This document shows positions 12,775 through 26,500 of a stretch of 64,000 nt of DNA, one piece after another. Under the pieces are notes generated by a model. It did no database searches. It saw only the letters and a list, made by a program, of their open reading frames with translations, and was not told the origin of the DNA. The stretch spans positions 3,416,517 to 3,480,516 of the forward strand of contig NC_135552.1 of assembly GCF_964340395.1 (NCBI RefSeq). Direction: 5' to 3'. Position 1 is the stretch's first letter. Each line of letters starts with the position of its first letter. Source of the stretch: Glandiceps talaboti. Lineage: Eukaryota; Hemichordata; Enteropneusta; Spengelidae. A program made the translations under genes and the position numbers.

Positions 12775-13065
12775 ATTCTATACCTGGATATTTTGTACGG
12801 GTTCTAGCTGAGATTGCATAAAACCCGAGTCTTGGGGATTCATTAATTGTATCATGCACTCTTGTTGATAACAATCAGTTAATATTTGGTGAAATATAGT
12901 CATAAATAATTCAACATTACAAATTTGCTGCTCAAACCATACATAGCCAAAGCCATTCTTAAACTTTAAATTTTGCAGTCCAAGTGATTTTTCCTGCCTC
13001 ATCTAATTTCTTTAACATTTCATAGGCAGCTCTAGGGTACCGAGAACGATCCATATGTAAAGCTT
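12775..13065 (-). mobile_element. LINE ORF2 C-terminal remnant, minus strand
   Basis: The minus strand reads 'VPRAAYEMLKKLDEAGKITW' in one frame, then 'NGFGYVWFEQQICNVELFMT' and 'DCYQQE' in the next, then 'NESPRLGFYA' after another shift. This block order matches the C-terminal region of many animal LINE ORF2 proteins, where a 'GYVW...VGN...F...F..RL.D...QEW...I..S.R' pattern is usual. At least two frameshifts make it a pseudocopy. Clade not assigned. Confidence 0.65.
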
Positions 13066-13288
13066 AAAGCCAATATGTCACACATCTTTTCATGTACGTA
13101 CAACAAAGTGGAACCCTGTCACACTCGCCCAAAATAGCTTCAGTATTTGTGCTACTCCCGACCCCTAATAAAAACCTACAAAAACGGAGATGATTTTTTT
13201 CTACAGTTGGGGAGAATTCATGACCCTAGATGTCAGATCCATAACAAAGCACAGGTGCTCAGTACACAACAATCTATCAATCAATCAA

Positions 13289-13355
13289 CCTACATACATA
13301 CCTACCTACCTAGTAGACCTACCTACCTACCTACCTACCTACCTACCTACCTACA
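13289..13355. repeat. (CTAC)n tetranucleotide microsatellite
   Basis: Runs of CTAC, interrupted once by 'tagtagac', lead directly into the 26-bp satellite that follows and share its CTAC motif. Confidence 0.93.
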
Positions 13356-13374
13356 TCCACACATTATATAGGCT

Positions 13375-15003
13375 ATACTGCTAGCTACATTTTACAGGTT
13401 ATGTTGTTATCTACATTTTACATGTTATACTGTTACCTACATTTTACAGGTTACACTGCTATCTACATTTTACACGTTATACTGTTATCTACATTTTACA
13501 CGTTATACTGCTATCTACATTTTACATGTTATACTGCTATCTACATTTTACACGTTATACTGTTATGTACATTTTACACGTTATACTGCTATCTACATTT
13601 TATAGGTTATACTGCTATCTACATTTTACATGTTATACTGTTATCTACATTTTACAGGTTATACTCCTATCTACATTTTACAGGTTATACTGCCATCTAC
13701 ATTTTACATATTATACTGCTATCTACATTTTACACGTTATGATGCTATCTACATTTTATAGTTTATACTGTTATCTACATTTTACAGGTTATACTTCTAT
13801 CTACATTTTACGGGTTATACTGCTATCTACATTTTACAGGTTATACTGCTGTCGACATTTTACATGTTATAATGCTATCTACATTTTACAGGTTATACTG
13901 CCATCTACATTGTACAGGTTATACTGTTATCTGCATTTTACGGGTTATACTTCTATCTTCGTTTTAAGGGTGACACTAGCTACATTTAACAGGTTATACT
14001 GCTGTCGACATTTTACATGTTATACTGCTATCTGTATTTTACATGTTATAATGATATCTACATGTTACAGGTTATACTTCGATCTACATTTTACAGGTTA
14101 TACTGTTATCTACATTTTACGTGTTATAATGATATCTTCATTTTACATGTTATACTGTTATCTACATTTTACAGGTTATACTGCCATCTACATTGTACAG
14201 GTTATACTGTTATCTGCATTTTACGGGTTATACTTCTATCTTCGTTTTAAGGGTGACACTAGCTACATTTAACAGGTTATACTGCTGTCGACATTTTACA
14301 TGTTATACTGCTATCTGTATTTTACATGTTATAATGATATCTACATGTTACAGGTTATACTTCGATCTACATTTTACAGGTTATACTGTTATCTACATTT
14401 TACGTGTTATAATGATATCTTCATTTTACATGTTATACTGTTATCTACATTTTACATGTTATACTCCTATCTATATTTTACACGTTATACTGCTATCTAC
14501 ATTTTACAGGTTATACTGGTATCTACATTTTACATGTTATACTCCTATCTACATTTTACATGTTATACTGTTATCTACATTTTACAGGTCATACTGGTAT
14601 CTACATTTTACATGTTATACTGCTATCTACATTTTACATGTTATACTGTTATCTACATTTTACATGTTATACTCCTATCTACATTTTACAGGTTATACTG
14701 CTATCTACATTTGACATGTTATACTGTTATCTACATTTTACATGTTATACTGTTATCTACATTTTACAGGTTATACTGCTATCTACATTTTACATGTTAT
14801 ACTGCTATCTACATTTTACAGGTTATACTGCCATCTACATTTTACATGTTATACTCCTATCTATATTTTACATGTTATACTACTATCTACATTTTACATG
14901 TTATACTGTTATCTACATTTTACATGTTATACTGCTATCTACATTTTACAGGTTATACTGCCATCTACATTTTACATGTTATACTGCTCTGTATATTTTA
15001 CAA
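13375..15003 (+). repeat. 26-bp satellite array (about 62 units) with 283-bp higher-order duplication
   Basis: The unit is TGTTATACTGCTATCTACAT plus TTTACA, with single-base variants (tgtt/ggtt/cgtt, ctgct/ctgtt/ctcct). 13891-14173 is repeated almost exactly at 14174-14456, including a rare degenerate unit 'agggtgacactagctacatt', so a block of about 11 units was duplicated as one piece. The unit has no stop codon in most frames; 26 is not a multiple of 3, so a frame cycles through all three phases every 78 bp and stays open. Long Tyr/Leu/Ile/His frames of up to 248 residues result. They are not evidence of a gene. Confidence 0.97.
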
Positions 15004-16887
15004 AATAATGTTGTAACTGGGTTCTCTTCATTTGACAAGTACACTTTCTGAACGTGATATGCCAGCTTTCACCTGCGCTGCCAAGCATATACATACAACT
15101 ACACTGTAGACATATCATTAAATTTAACAGCGTGTTTTAGAAGATAGTCCCAAACAAACACAAAACGTGGGAAATTTCATGCAGACGTTCATGATCCGAC
15201 ATGTATATTAAACTGCGCTTATAATCGCCATTGGAATACGGATACCGGGGATTTTCTGCACGTAAATAAATGTTGCCAAAGTGAAGGTTAATTCTTCTGA
15301 GACGAAATCGCGCCTCTTGTCGATCCTCTGTTTGTCAGCATTTACACACTGATTTAAGGCGACAAATTTGATTTGTGGAACTTGGAAATACAATTGCTAT
15401 AATTTAGAGTCGGCGCTAATAAATGACGTTGATTCCACCCTATACGTTAACATATCTCTTGGAACCTAGTTTACACCAATCGTCATCAAAAAATGATAAA
15501 TTGTTTGTGAAATTCCTCTACAATGGAAAAAAAGATCGCCTGTCTCAATAAAATGTTACCAAAACTGCTTCTTTTCATTGCTATAGGCTTAATAAAACAG
15601 ATCTTCGAAACAACGCTACATTTTCTTTGCATGTGTGAGCTTAACAGGTGATTCCCACCAAGTCATACATACATATATTGAATAAATGTATTCTTTTTAC
15701 AGAAATGCTAGCAGCGGTTTGAAATGGAACCGTTGTACTTCAATTTTTGTCGCGTCAGACAATAAAATGTAGCAATGTTAGTAAGATTTTTGTTGAGCCA
15801 GACGATACAATGTAGCAATGTTAGAGCCAGACGATACAATGTAGCAATGTTAGAGCCAGACGATAACATGTAGCAATGTTAGAGCCAGATGACGATTTGT
15901 TACGGTTTACTGGATTCTGTTGTGATTTCGTAGGCTTCTGTTGGAATGAAGTGTCGGTGCGTTTCAATTATTTCATTTGTCTGTTGAGGTTTACATATGA
16001 AATTAGTTGTCTATTTGCACAAAATGGTTTATTTTGCAAATATATGCTAGACATTGCCTATATTTTGTATGGTCTAGAGTTCATTATATATTATATTATA
16101 CGGGCAGCCCTTTATATCAATTTATTAATATTTCACTGTCATGGTGCCAAATATTGTAACATATGATGCAGATACTTGCAAAAGAAAATATCACATGTGA
16201 TAAAAGTGTGGCCTGTTAGGCCGTCTTCTCAAGATGGCCCTCTGCACCTTACAATAAGTCACACAAATATATGCTACAATTGATGTATGTTAAACATCAC
16301 GTTATTACGTTGAAATGTGGCATTTCCTAGAAGATAACGCATGCGCTTACATACACCCAATTGTTATCATTGGGGCAACCTGACTGAAAAGGGATCATTA
16401 GTCCACCAAAGTGAGAATAGTAATATGTACAGTCATGCTTCAGAGTTGTTTTCATGACGTCACTTCCGTGCAATCAAATGCAATCTCGATAAAGACTACA
16501 AAAATATACGGACCGGCATATGACCTCTAATAGACTTGTACGATTAACCAATAACATCTATAGATCTAGTTGTCATAGCAACGGTGTTGAAAATCCCCTG
16601 GATTATGTGTTACGCGACATTTTGTCACGTGATTCATCTGGGAGGTAGTAGTAATTGACGTGAATAGACAATATCCCGAAATAGAATCAATAAGGCAGAA
16701 ACATAGCGTGATAGGTTGACAAGACTGAACACGATCACCAATCAAAATGCTAAATTGGTGTAAATAATGAATCCATTTTAGACAAGATGGTGTTTTCATC
16801 TCTTAGTAGATTTCTCGGATAGAGCAACACATTTTAACGCAGTGTGATTTTGGTTGCAGAATTAAGGATCCGTTTCATAGCCACAGT
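15004..16887. other. Unassigned spacer between two satellite arrays
   Basis: No gene recognised. It contains the 29-bp tandem repeat at 15752-15893. The remaining open frames (for example 15876-16166, 16566-16799 minus) are AT-driven and have no recognisable domain. Confidence 0.5.
15752..15893 (+). repeat. 29-bp tandem repeat (about 4.5 units)
   Basis: The unit is GAGCCAGACGATACAATGTA plus GCAATGTTA. A related single sequence lies at 59994-60090, where GCCAGACGATAAAATGTAG occurs once beside 'aagatttttatgacgccaga'. The first unit here is likewise followed by 'gtaagatttttgttgagcca'. The array therefore probably expanded from one copy of a dispersed element. Confidence 0.9.
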
Positions 16888-18116
16888 GTAATATAGTATA
16901 GTGTAGTGTAAATTAGTACAGTGCGGCGTTGTGTGGTGTGGTGTAGTGTGGTGTAGTGTAGTCTAGTCTAGTCTAGTCTGGTCTGGTCTAGTCTGGTCGG
17001 GTCTGGTCTGGTCTGGTCTGGTCGGGTCTAGTTTAGTCTGGTCTAGTCTAGTCTAGTCTAGTCTGGTCTAGTCTAGTCTAGTCTAGTCTGGTCTAGTCTA
17101 GTCTGGTCTAGTCTAGTCTAGTCTAGTCTAGTCTAGTCTAGTCTAGTCTGGTCTGGCCTAGTCTGGTCTAGTCTAGTCTAGTCTGGTCTGGTCTGGTCTG
17201 GTCGGGTCTAGTCTGGTCTGGTCTGGTCTGGTCTAGTCTAGTCTAGTCTAGTATAGTCTAGTCTAGTCTAGTCTAGTCTGGTCTGGTCTGGTCGGGTCTA
17301 GTCTAGTCTAGTCTGGTCTAGTCTAGTATAGTCTAGTCTAGTCTGGTCTAGTCTAGTCTAGTCTAGTCTAGTCTAGTCTAGTCTAGTCTAGTCTAGTCTA
17401 GTCTAGTCAGGTCTGGTCTGGCCTAGTCTAGTCTAGTCTAGTCTGGCCTAGTCTAATCTACTCTAGTGTAGTGTAGTCTGGTCTAGTCTAGTCTAGTCTA
17501 GTCTAGTCTGGTCTGGTCTGGTCTGGTCTGGTCTGGTCTGGTCTGGTCTGGTCTGGTCTGGTCTGGCCTGGCCTGGTCTGGTCTGGTCTAGTCTAGTCTA
17601 GTCCAGTCTCATCTAGTCTGGTCAAGTCTAGTCTAGTCTAGTCTGGTCTAGTCTAGTCTAGTCTGGTCTAATATAGTCTAGTCTGGTCTAGTCTAGTCTA
17701 GTCTAGTCTAGTCTAGTCTAGTCTAGTCTAGTCTAGTCTAGTTTAGTCTGGTCTGGTCTGGTCTGGTCTGGTCTGGTCTGGTCTGGTCTGGTCTAGTCTA
17801 GTCTCATCTAGTCTAGTCTGGTCTAGTCTAGTCTAGTCTAGTCAAGTCTAGTCTAGTCTAGTCTAGTCTAGTCTAGTCTAGTCTAGTCTGGTCTGGTCTG
17901 GTCAGGTCAAGTCTAGTCTGGTCTGGTCTAGTCTAGTCTAGTCTGGTCTAGTCTAGTCTAGTCTAGTCTGGTATAGTCTAGTCTAGTCTAGTCTAGTCTA
18001 GTCTAGTCTGGTCTAGTCTAGTCTAGTCTAGTCTAGTCTAGTCTAGTCTAGTCAAGTCTAGTCTAGTCTAGTCAAGTCTAGTCTAGTCTAGTCTAGTCTA
18101 GTCTAGTCTAGTCTAA
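16888..18116 (+). repeat. 1.2-kb pentanucleotide array (GTCTA/GTCTG)
   Basis: About 245 units of GTCTR, almost without interruption. It begins with GTGTA/GTGTG variants (16895-16960) that change into GTCTA. Minor variants include gtcgg, gtcaa, gtata, gcctg and gtcat. The block 'gtctggtctggtcgggtcta' recurs at about 17010, 17190 and 17280, which shows internal segmental duplication. The array ends sharply at 'gtctaatttaggcccc'. Confidence 0.98.
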
Positions 18117-19335
18117 TTTAGGCCCCTTCTCTGACTCAAAATTCCGTGTAAAACACATATCAAATATGACAGTAACTACATTGCGTTGGACTGTGCAATC
18201 ATATCAAAACGCGTACGATTAGGTTCTGAGAACACACTGCCTGGAAATTCATTTATGAAAGAAGATCTGTTTTGATTGTGCATTGCATTACCTTGTAGGT
18301 GTTCGTAAACTATTTGTAAAGTGTTTCGTCTCTTTCTCGTCGCTATCTATCGATGCCAATCATGGACGTTTAATGTCAAAGTACAGGACCGTACATGTGT
18401 ATTGCAGCTGTATTCTTAAAATCTGCATTTTCACATCGTTACTATTTCAATAGTACACAGTTTTTAAGTGCATATCATAGTTTGATACATTTGAGGGATG
18501 TTAATCACGCGCAGAGACTAGAAAGTCTATCTTGAGTTGTTTGATATTACTGCATATATCACGGCAATCAATACCAAACTAATAATGTATCGAGTCGTTC
18601 AACACAACATTGATGGAAAAAGAACGTTTTTTATAGTAAGATAAAACTTATCTGTTAGGCCAGACTTAGCGAGACTTATACCTATTTATATGGTGATAAA
18701 TACATCGTGGTCACTGACATAATGGAATAAGTGTTTTTTATACTTCGTACACTCAATTTCTATTTACATCTTCTCTAATTATCTCTCGATGCCTACATTT
18801 TTAATTAATGAATATGTGTACAATTGATAGATATCTAATTATGTTTATTATGTGGGACTTCAATAGTTATCAAATGGCCGGCAAGGTTTTACTGTCTTGA
18901 TCAGTAATCAGAGATACAAAAAATGGTCCTGATATTGAATGAAAGTGTGCTAAATTACTCATGTGTAACAAATTAGGTTTATTGCAATGCGTCACGCATT
19001 GGTGCATATATTTCAAGAACAATATCATATCTAATTTTTACAGACTTCCTACAACGAAATTATTATTCTTGTCAGAGTCATGTTTGAATGCTGGCATGAA
19101 TGATATGTTTTTAGATTAAATGTTATTTTTTATAAACGAAATTGTGACACGGGTAGTAGAGTAATGTTGTGATGGGATATGTAAGCCTTGTCAAAACATT
19201 TTGGAATTGGGGAATTCATGGTATAGCTATACTCCATATAGAAACACCCGGTATTTGGTGAACACATAAAGTATGGCACGAGGGTGTATATTCACCTGTG
19301 GTTTGGGTACAAGCTTTACATTATCTGAGTTATAT

Positions 19336-19337
19336 AA

Positions 19338-19424
<87 letters not shown>

Positions 19425-19426
19425 AT
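19336..19426. repeat. (AAAT)n microsatellite
   Basis: About 22 perfect ATAA units. Confidence 0.97.
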
Positions 19427-19797
19427 GAGTTCACCCCAAAACTAAAGTTTGTGATGGAAATCTGACCAGAATGACTGTTATTAGTGAGAGAGGAAACAAC
19501 GTACTACAAGAACTCCACATTTGACTGTACGGTTTATATCATTCGTTGTCAAACTGTTGTTGCATATAAATACACTATGGGATACTGCGGGCATAGTACG
19601 GAAAACTGAAGACTGGCGACATAGACAGTACAGATTAATACTGTATCCTCCTACGTATATGAGGGTGGGTATGTTTGGACTATGTAAATATTGTTATTCC
19701 TCCACATTAGATCGTGTTTGAGTACGGAATGTCATTTGCGTGGCTTGTTTAACACTGCCACTGCGCTTGGAGTTCATATACCTAACAGACTTTCGAA

Positions 19798-20020
<223 letters not shown>

Positions 20021-20534
20021 GAGCCATAATATGCCATGATGATTGAAACACAGAATCAGAAATCAGAATAAACACATACTGGACTATATGCCCATCCTCT
20101 AAATACTCTGGTCATAATTTCATTTTCTTTGATCCAAATTTCTGGTTACAAATAAGGCCGTTCATAAAAATCTCATTTCAACATGTAAATCATAGAGAGG
20201 GGATACGCATCGTAAAGTTCTAGTGTTGTTCATTAGTGTAGTTTTTCACGTTTAACACTACTTCAGCTGATTCACAACGTAGTCACAATTATGCTATCTG
20301 TTCAAAGTCTCTCAATTATAATGACGTCAGGACAAATTTCCCGCAACTGCAAGGTAAAAATAGAACGAAATGTTTTATTCTAACTGACAGTGTATTCTCA
20401 TTGCAATTCAAGAATTAATCTTTATATATAAAATTAACACGTATATAATTTAGTACGGACTACGAATATTTTCGTTAACTGAAATATAATTTGACCCCTA
20501 GGCACTCAAAAAATAATGATTATTCCATTTTCTT

Positions 20535-20598
20535 GGTCTGTCACCAGGTCTGTCACCAGGTCTGATACCAGGTCTGTCACCAGATCCGATATCAGGAC
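20535..20598 (+). repeat. 12-bp minisatellite (about 5 units)
   Basis: Units of GGTCTGTCACCA with variants 'ggtctgatacca' and 'gatccgatatca'. Confidence 0.85.
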
Positions 20599-23500
20599 TC
20601 TCTACACGTGCATTAATTGTTACAGGCGCGCGTGAGAATAAGTCGACCTTCATGTATTTTAACGCTCTAGCATGGGGTAGAATGCTATTACTCAATGGTA
20701 CCGAAAAATCGATTCATAGAGGAAACATTTATGTGTTCAAATTTGCAAATATGTCGTCAAAACTATTATGGTATGATCAACTGTCATTAAAACTTGGTAG
20801 TGTCAAATATTGTAGACGAGTTTTGAAGGCCAGGCTTTTTGGTTTTGAATGTAGTAGCCGAAAAATGCCGAACACTAATCACAAGAATAAATCAAACGTT
20901 ACTAATTAGGCAGTTGAAAACCACAGTCGAGTAAATTTAAAAAGTCTCACCGTCTTTGCGGCTGCTCAGGAATTCGCCCGGCGTTCCACGGCATATTCTG
21001 TTCTTTTCATGTTAAATGCACACCAAAACAGCGGCTAAATGCATTGTAGAAAGCCGCTCACAAAACAAGCCTTACTCAATCACTGTCAGAAAATTGAATT
21101 GCAGGTAATTAGCTTTCTGCAGATTAGCTTCCCTATTTAAGTTGCGAACTCGAGACTTGGAATCATTCCGTATGTCGAGTGCTCGCGGCATTCATCCTCA
21201 TACACTCAGACGACAGCAAAATAATGAACTTTTTATCACAACTGCAACGCCACGGTTTTCGTTCGGTCGCCGACGTGTCATGATGAAAAGCATTGACTGC
21301 ATCTATCACCACTGTCTTCTATAGACTGATGATTATATTACCCTTAGAAACCTTACAAGTTGTAACAATTTGCTATGAATAATAACCATGCTCGTCATGG
21401 AAAAGTTGCGGCAATTTTGCGATACTAACAAAAAGCGTAACATTTAGGCGAACGATATACATATATATTATTAATCCGTAAGGCGTTTATCTTTGACCTG
21501 AATTGCAAGACCAAGATTGTTGTACAATATTTCATGTTTGATACATTTTGATATAAGGTTACTTTCCTTAATATCAGTAGCGATTTCATAAACCAGCTAT
21601 TCTTAGTAAACGGTGTCGGGAAATTAGAGAGCGGTCGGGAACATTGGCTATATATATCGTCGGGTGATACTAAACACTAAATTCGTAGTACCAAATATTA
21701 CTTTGCAGTAGAGATGATAATTTTCACAGACCAAACTAACCAGAAATGACGAAGTGATCGAATCTCCGTTATCTGCAGCACGCCCAATGATTTAAAGCAT
21801 CGCCAGTGCAGAAAGGACTCGTAGGAATCAGATCACGTGATACTTGTAATACCCTTGCATTGGATTGTCACCATTCAAGGCTTCATTTAATATCTAGCAA
21901 AGGCAACCTTTTCAGTATCCACACGACTGCTTCGAAGAACTAAAAGGCCGCTACTCAGGTAAAATTTACTCCATTTATTGTCTTCTTTTCAATATCGTTA
22001 TTTGTTTCACATACGTGTCCTGCATATGTAAAGAACGCGATATATAATTTCGGCAGAGTTTCAGTAGTGACAGCTGGGTGGTTTGTCTGTAAAAATCCAA
22101 GATGGCTCCCGCAAACTGCCTGTAATGAGAGTTCGCATTACACGATGTATTCTTTGATTTGTACACACAATTTAAGCGATCTACACCCAGACAACTGTAA
22201 GACATGGCACTTGATGATGTCTAGTTTTACGTTTTGTATGATTTTTTGTGATTAACCGCGGGATTTGGCGGAAAAGGAGTGAATATCACGCCGCTGTCGC
22301 GGTAACCACAGGTCACGTAATGTACGTCCTTACATACCCCGACATTTCCATTGCAAGTCCGCCATTTAAAATCCACGTAGCGATACTTCCTTCATACATT
22401 GATTTTTCAGTGGTGGTTTATGCATCTCAATTGGACATGATTCTGAAAGTTAGCACCTTTTATCTAGATCATAAATTATGCCATGGTTTAAGTTTATATC
22501 CATCAAAATCCGGAATTTTGAAGGCGAGCGTTTTGGATGCGGACAGTGTATGCATAGAAAAACACAAAATAAACCCCATGTCCGCCCGTATCAATAATTA
22601 TTTCTGTATTAAATATTCAAAATTCTGCAAAAGGATATGATAGACCGTTTGTTAATGAAGCTTTTTGTTGTATTTTGCCAAAAATATAATAGATTTGATG
22701 GAAATTAAAATATAGTGAACTTGACTTAGTAAATCTTCCGATGGACTGTAGTAAGTCTCGGCTGATAAACTGCTAATAAGCCATACTTGAATTCATTCTG
22801 CCGACATACGCTGCGATCTCCCAGGAACATGAAAACACACCAGTAAAACCAGGTGGAAAATATCTGCCGTCATGCGTTTGATGTCGTTGAGGCCATTTAA
22901 TGTTCAATGCATTATTAAATATTGAATGCGATGTTCATAAAAAGGTTGTGTTTCCCCTTTACAGACGGCTTCCCAATTCGGAAAATCTGTACAAACAAAA
23001 TCGTAGTTACTGTTAGTGCACTAGTGATTGTAGCATATGGAGAAGCTGAAATAGTCAATGTCTTGTCGTTTTCAGTCATCTTTTCAACGAATTTCGTTCA
23101 ATTTTCATATTTTTTCTTTGACCCATTAGAATTGTGAGAGATGTATCAGGGAAAATTTTTTTCAGCCTACGATCAGACTGTTAAACTACACAGCTATAAA
23201 CAAACTCGACCCTGCTACCATAATTTGGATTTAGACATGTTGTTCTTTTCCTTTTAAAACATACCATTGGAAATTCTCACGCAACCACGTTTGTTGAATA
23301 ATAGCGATAGCATATGAAAACAGTTTCGACAACAGCTAGTGGAGTGCGCTATGCATCACTCGATGTTCGACTCCCGTTGGAAGAGAAAGCAGGTGCCCGG
23401 TTACTAACTCGTATATTCCAGTATTCGGCACGCATTATAGAGTCGGTAAGCATATGTTACGTCATCATAAAAGAGGTACACAGCCTCAGTAATTATGATG

Positions 23501-26500
23501 AATACATAAATATCAGCTTGTAATCGACCAGAAAAAAATGACATTTTTTCTCGCGCTTTCAGCGTAGAAACTTCATCGTGTGTACTGTCAACATCCGTGG
23601 GTACATTGGGTTGAAATGCACAGCGTAGGAAAAACAGTGGATCACGAAAATTAACTTGAACAACAATTCTCCGCAACAGTCGTGGGCTGTATGCATGTGG
23701 TAGCTATACTGGGAAAGTACTAAAGCGTAGATATATATTTTTGGAGTTACCGAATACACTAGTTATCCCCGAGTTGTTCGTCGGGCAAGAATGTGTAATC
23801 GGAAACTGCTCGGGCACGATAATTAGATATAGGGTGTATTATTATAAATCCAAGTATTTAACGATAGAGAAAACTGATACCAAAACGTAATGTCTGCAAT
23901 TCTACCAAAATATGATGCCATTAGCCATTATTCTAGTTTTGTTGTTGTAATATTGTCTTTCAAGTCATAACGCCAACCATGATGTATCTGGAAATAAGCC
24001 GAAAACGTCAATATAATTGTTTAATACGTGGCAGAGTTTTGTCTATCTATATAATTATTGCAAGGAATTGTTCAATGTATTGTAAATCGACTCATTGCAT
24101 ATACCCACAGCTATCAAATATTTCATCGGCGGGAAAAAAACTGAAAAAACCAAACCTTATTTAGAGCCGTGTTGGTACGATTCAGCGTTTACCGTCTAAC
24201 CAAGGAGTAAGATGGCGTCCTCGCCTTGCACGACTTAAATCTCATTATCAAAAACGCCGTGAGGCAGACACAGCATTGTCAGGTACACAGAGACAGACAG
24301 AGACCGCCTTGCACTTCATTTATGTAAGATAAGAATACCTATCGATAATCTGTGATATTAATCCGATCTCAAATATACAGCTGATTTAATATATTTTGGG
24401 ATAATCGAGCTGCGACACATCGTCATGGTGTTAGGCACGAGCTACGCTATCACATGTTGAGTCCTAGACATTTAGTAATTTTTAAATTATAATTTCATAA
24501 ATCGCGTTAATATCTACCATTACACGTTTCGCAAACTATATATGTAAATAATGTGTTATTGTTATTTTTGTTCATGACCGAATTCCAGTAGTTATGAGAT
24601 AAATTTCGTTATCATACCAGAGAGATTGTTTTTTGGAATGCAGTTTTAATCGGAATGACACCAAGAATTGGTTAATGACGAAGGAACAAAAATAACAAAC
24701 TAAATGTCTGTGGTATCGGAAGTAAGTTCAACTGACGAGAAGAAGAAAAGGCTACCTCCAAGAACCGGGGTTTCTTTCCGTGATTTCTCTTCAGTCGTGA
24801 CGAATTAGCCGCGAGACTATCGTTACGCCAAGAGAGCTTATTTGTCAGAAGGATTGATTCGAAAATGGACGGCTAATCATATAGTACAATCTTATACATG
24901 TGATACAGGATTCGATAAATGAAAGTTGCATACACACATACAAACATAAGATGGTAATAACGTTTTAAAGCGATGCAAATTCGACGACGATTTTATAGAA
25001 ATCGTCATGGTTTCATGAACATGCCGCGATGAACGATTCTTTTTCAGAACAGGCCTAGTGGGACCAGATTGGCTAGCGGCCAGGCGCCCTGATAACAGTG
25101 ATGCCCTTCGTCAGGCACTGTGGATTTGTCGCATTCGTTCATGCTAAACTGAAAACGAACGAATGCGGAAACTATCAGACCGGTGCACTTGAATATCACC
25201 AGTAGAAGGTAATGAGAGGACGTTAGCTCCGTATTACTATTACCCATCTTATATGAGTTGCGGTGGGGACTACTTTCAACTTCAGGGCGATGGGGTACGG
25301 CCGTGTTTTATCAAGTGTGACAGCCTACGTGAACAATCCAATAGCAATCGGTGTTGTATTATCCATAAGTAAATATCGTTACACCGGATCCAAAGGTTGC
25401 ATCTTTGACTTAAAAGCAAACACTTCAACAGAGATATAAAGTGCTAATACGGCTTTTAACCGTCTGAGATTGTTCTGAAACAACAGTGTTTTCATCAAGA
25501 GCTGCGAAGTTGAATGATGTTCGCTGTCGAATTAACGCACGGTGTCTTGTGCTGACGGTTTGCTTCTGTGACATGTCGAACGGTTACAGTCGATATCACT
25601 GGCCATGGCGTATCAAAATTAAATGTGTGAACGGTCGGTCTAGAGTGAAATGGAACGGAGTGAAATGGTTCGCGTCTGACTAGTTCAACTCAGCTGCATG
25701 TATCGACAGTCGATGCAATCCACACACCAACACAGTGGAATATTCATCAAGTATGGCACGGGCGGGAATACGTTCCGACAGAAAGTGAAATATTGTGCAA
25801 ACTCTCTTTGTGTAAAGTAAGTACTTCATCGCCGCTGTGTTTGTATGTGGCCTCAACTGACGTAACTCGAACCCTCTTGACCTCACAATGAGGTCAAACC
25901 ACATGTGATGAATTAACTAGCGACACTACAAAGATGATATTGTATGGTAAGTACGTCGCCAACGGCTGTGTAGCTTTTCACTATTCGTGTATGTATAATA
26001 TACTGCTCCAAATAAAGTGATGACTTCTTCCACCGCCATTCAAAATCCTTTTTGGACGTCTTTAACAGAACAAGTAAAGACAAAGGAATGTGTATCCAGC
26101 CTATTTTACTATTGCACACCTGTTCTTCTCCTGTCAGTTCTCTTTTATCGGCACTCATCCTCCTTCCTGTTTACAACCCCCTGCTCTTCCCGCTAATGTT
26201 TGTCCCCCTTCTTTCGATCATACTTTTACTTCTTACTCACATATCTCGCAAGGGATGGGGTTTGGATGTTACAAGAGGGTAGGGAGAGATTATTTATAAA
26301 GGTCTGACATCCTGTTTCCATTGCAATAAAACTAAAACATTAAATTCATATACCGCTGACAATGATTGATAGAAATCAGCATATAGTATTATAAAATTCG
26401 TACCTGAATTCATTTATATTCGTGTAAATAGCCGAAGGACAGGGATTATTCCACAATTTTACCCATTCTCCTATTGACAGCTAATAGCATTCACGTCTAA

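Noticed and set aside
13375-15003. CRISPR-like array
   Set aside because: Units are directly tandem with no unique spacers, and the genome is eukaryotic.
13401-15051. Long Tyr/Leu/Ile/His open frames (up to 248 residues)
   Set aside because: They are translations of the 26-bp satellite; several overlapping frames are open at once and none has a family resemblance.
22248-22640. 130-residue + strand open frame
   Set aside because: Begins in a CpG-richer patch but shows no domain, no conserved motif and no splice partner.
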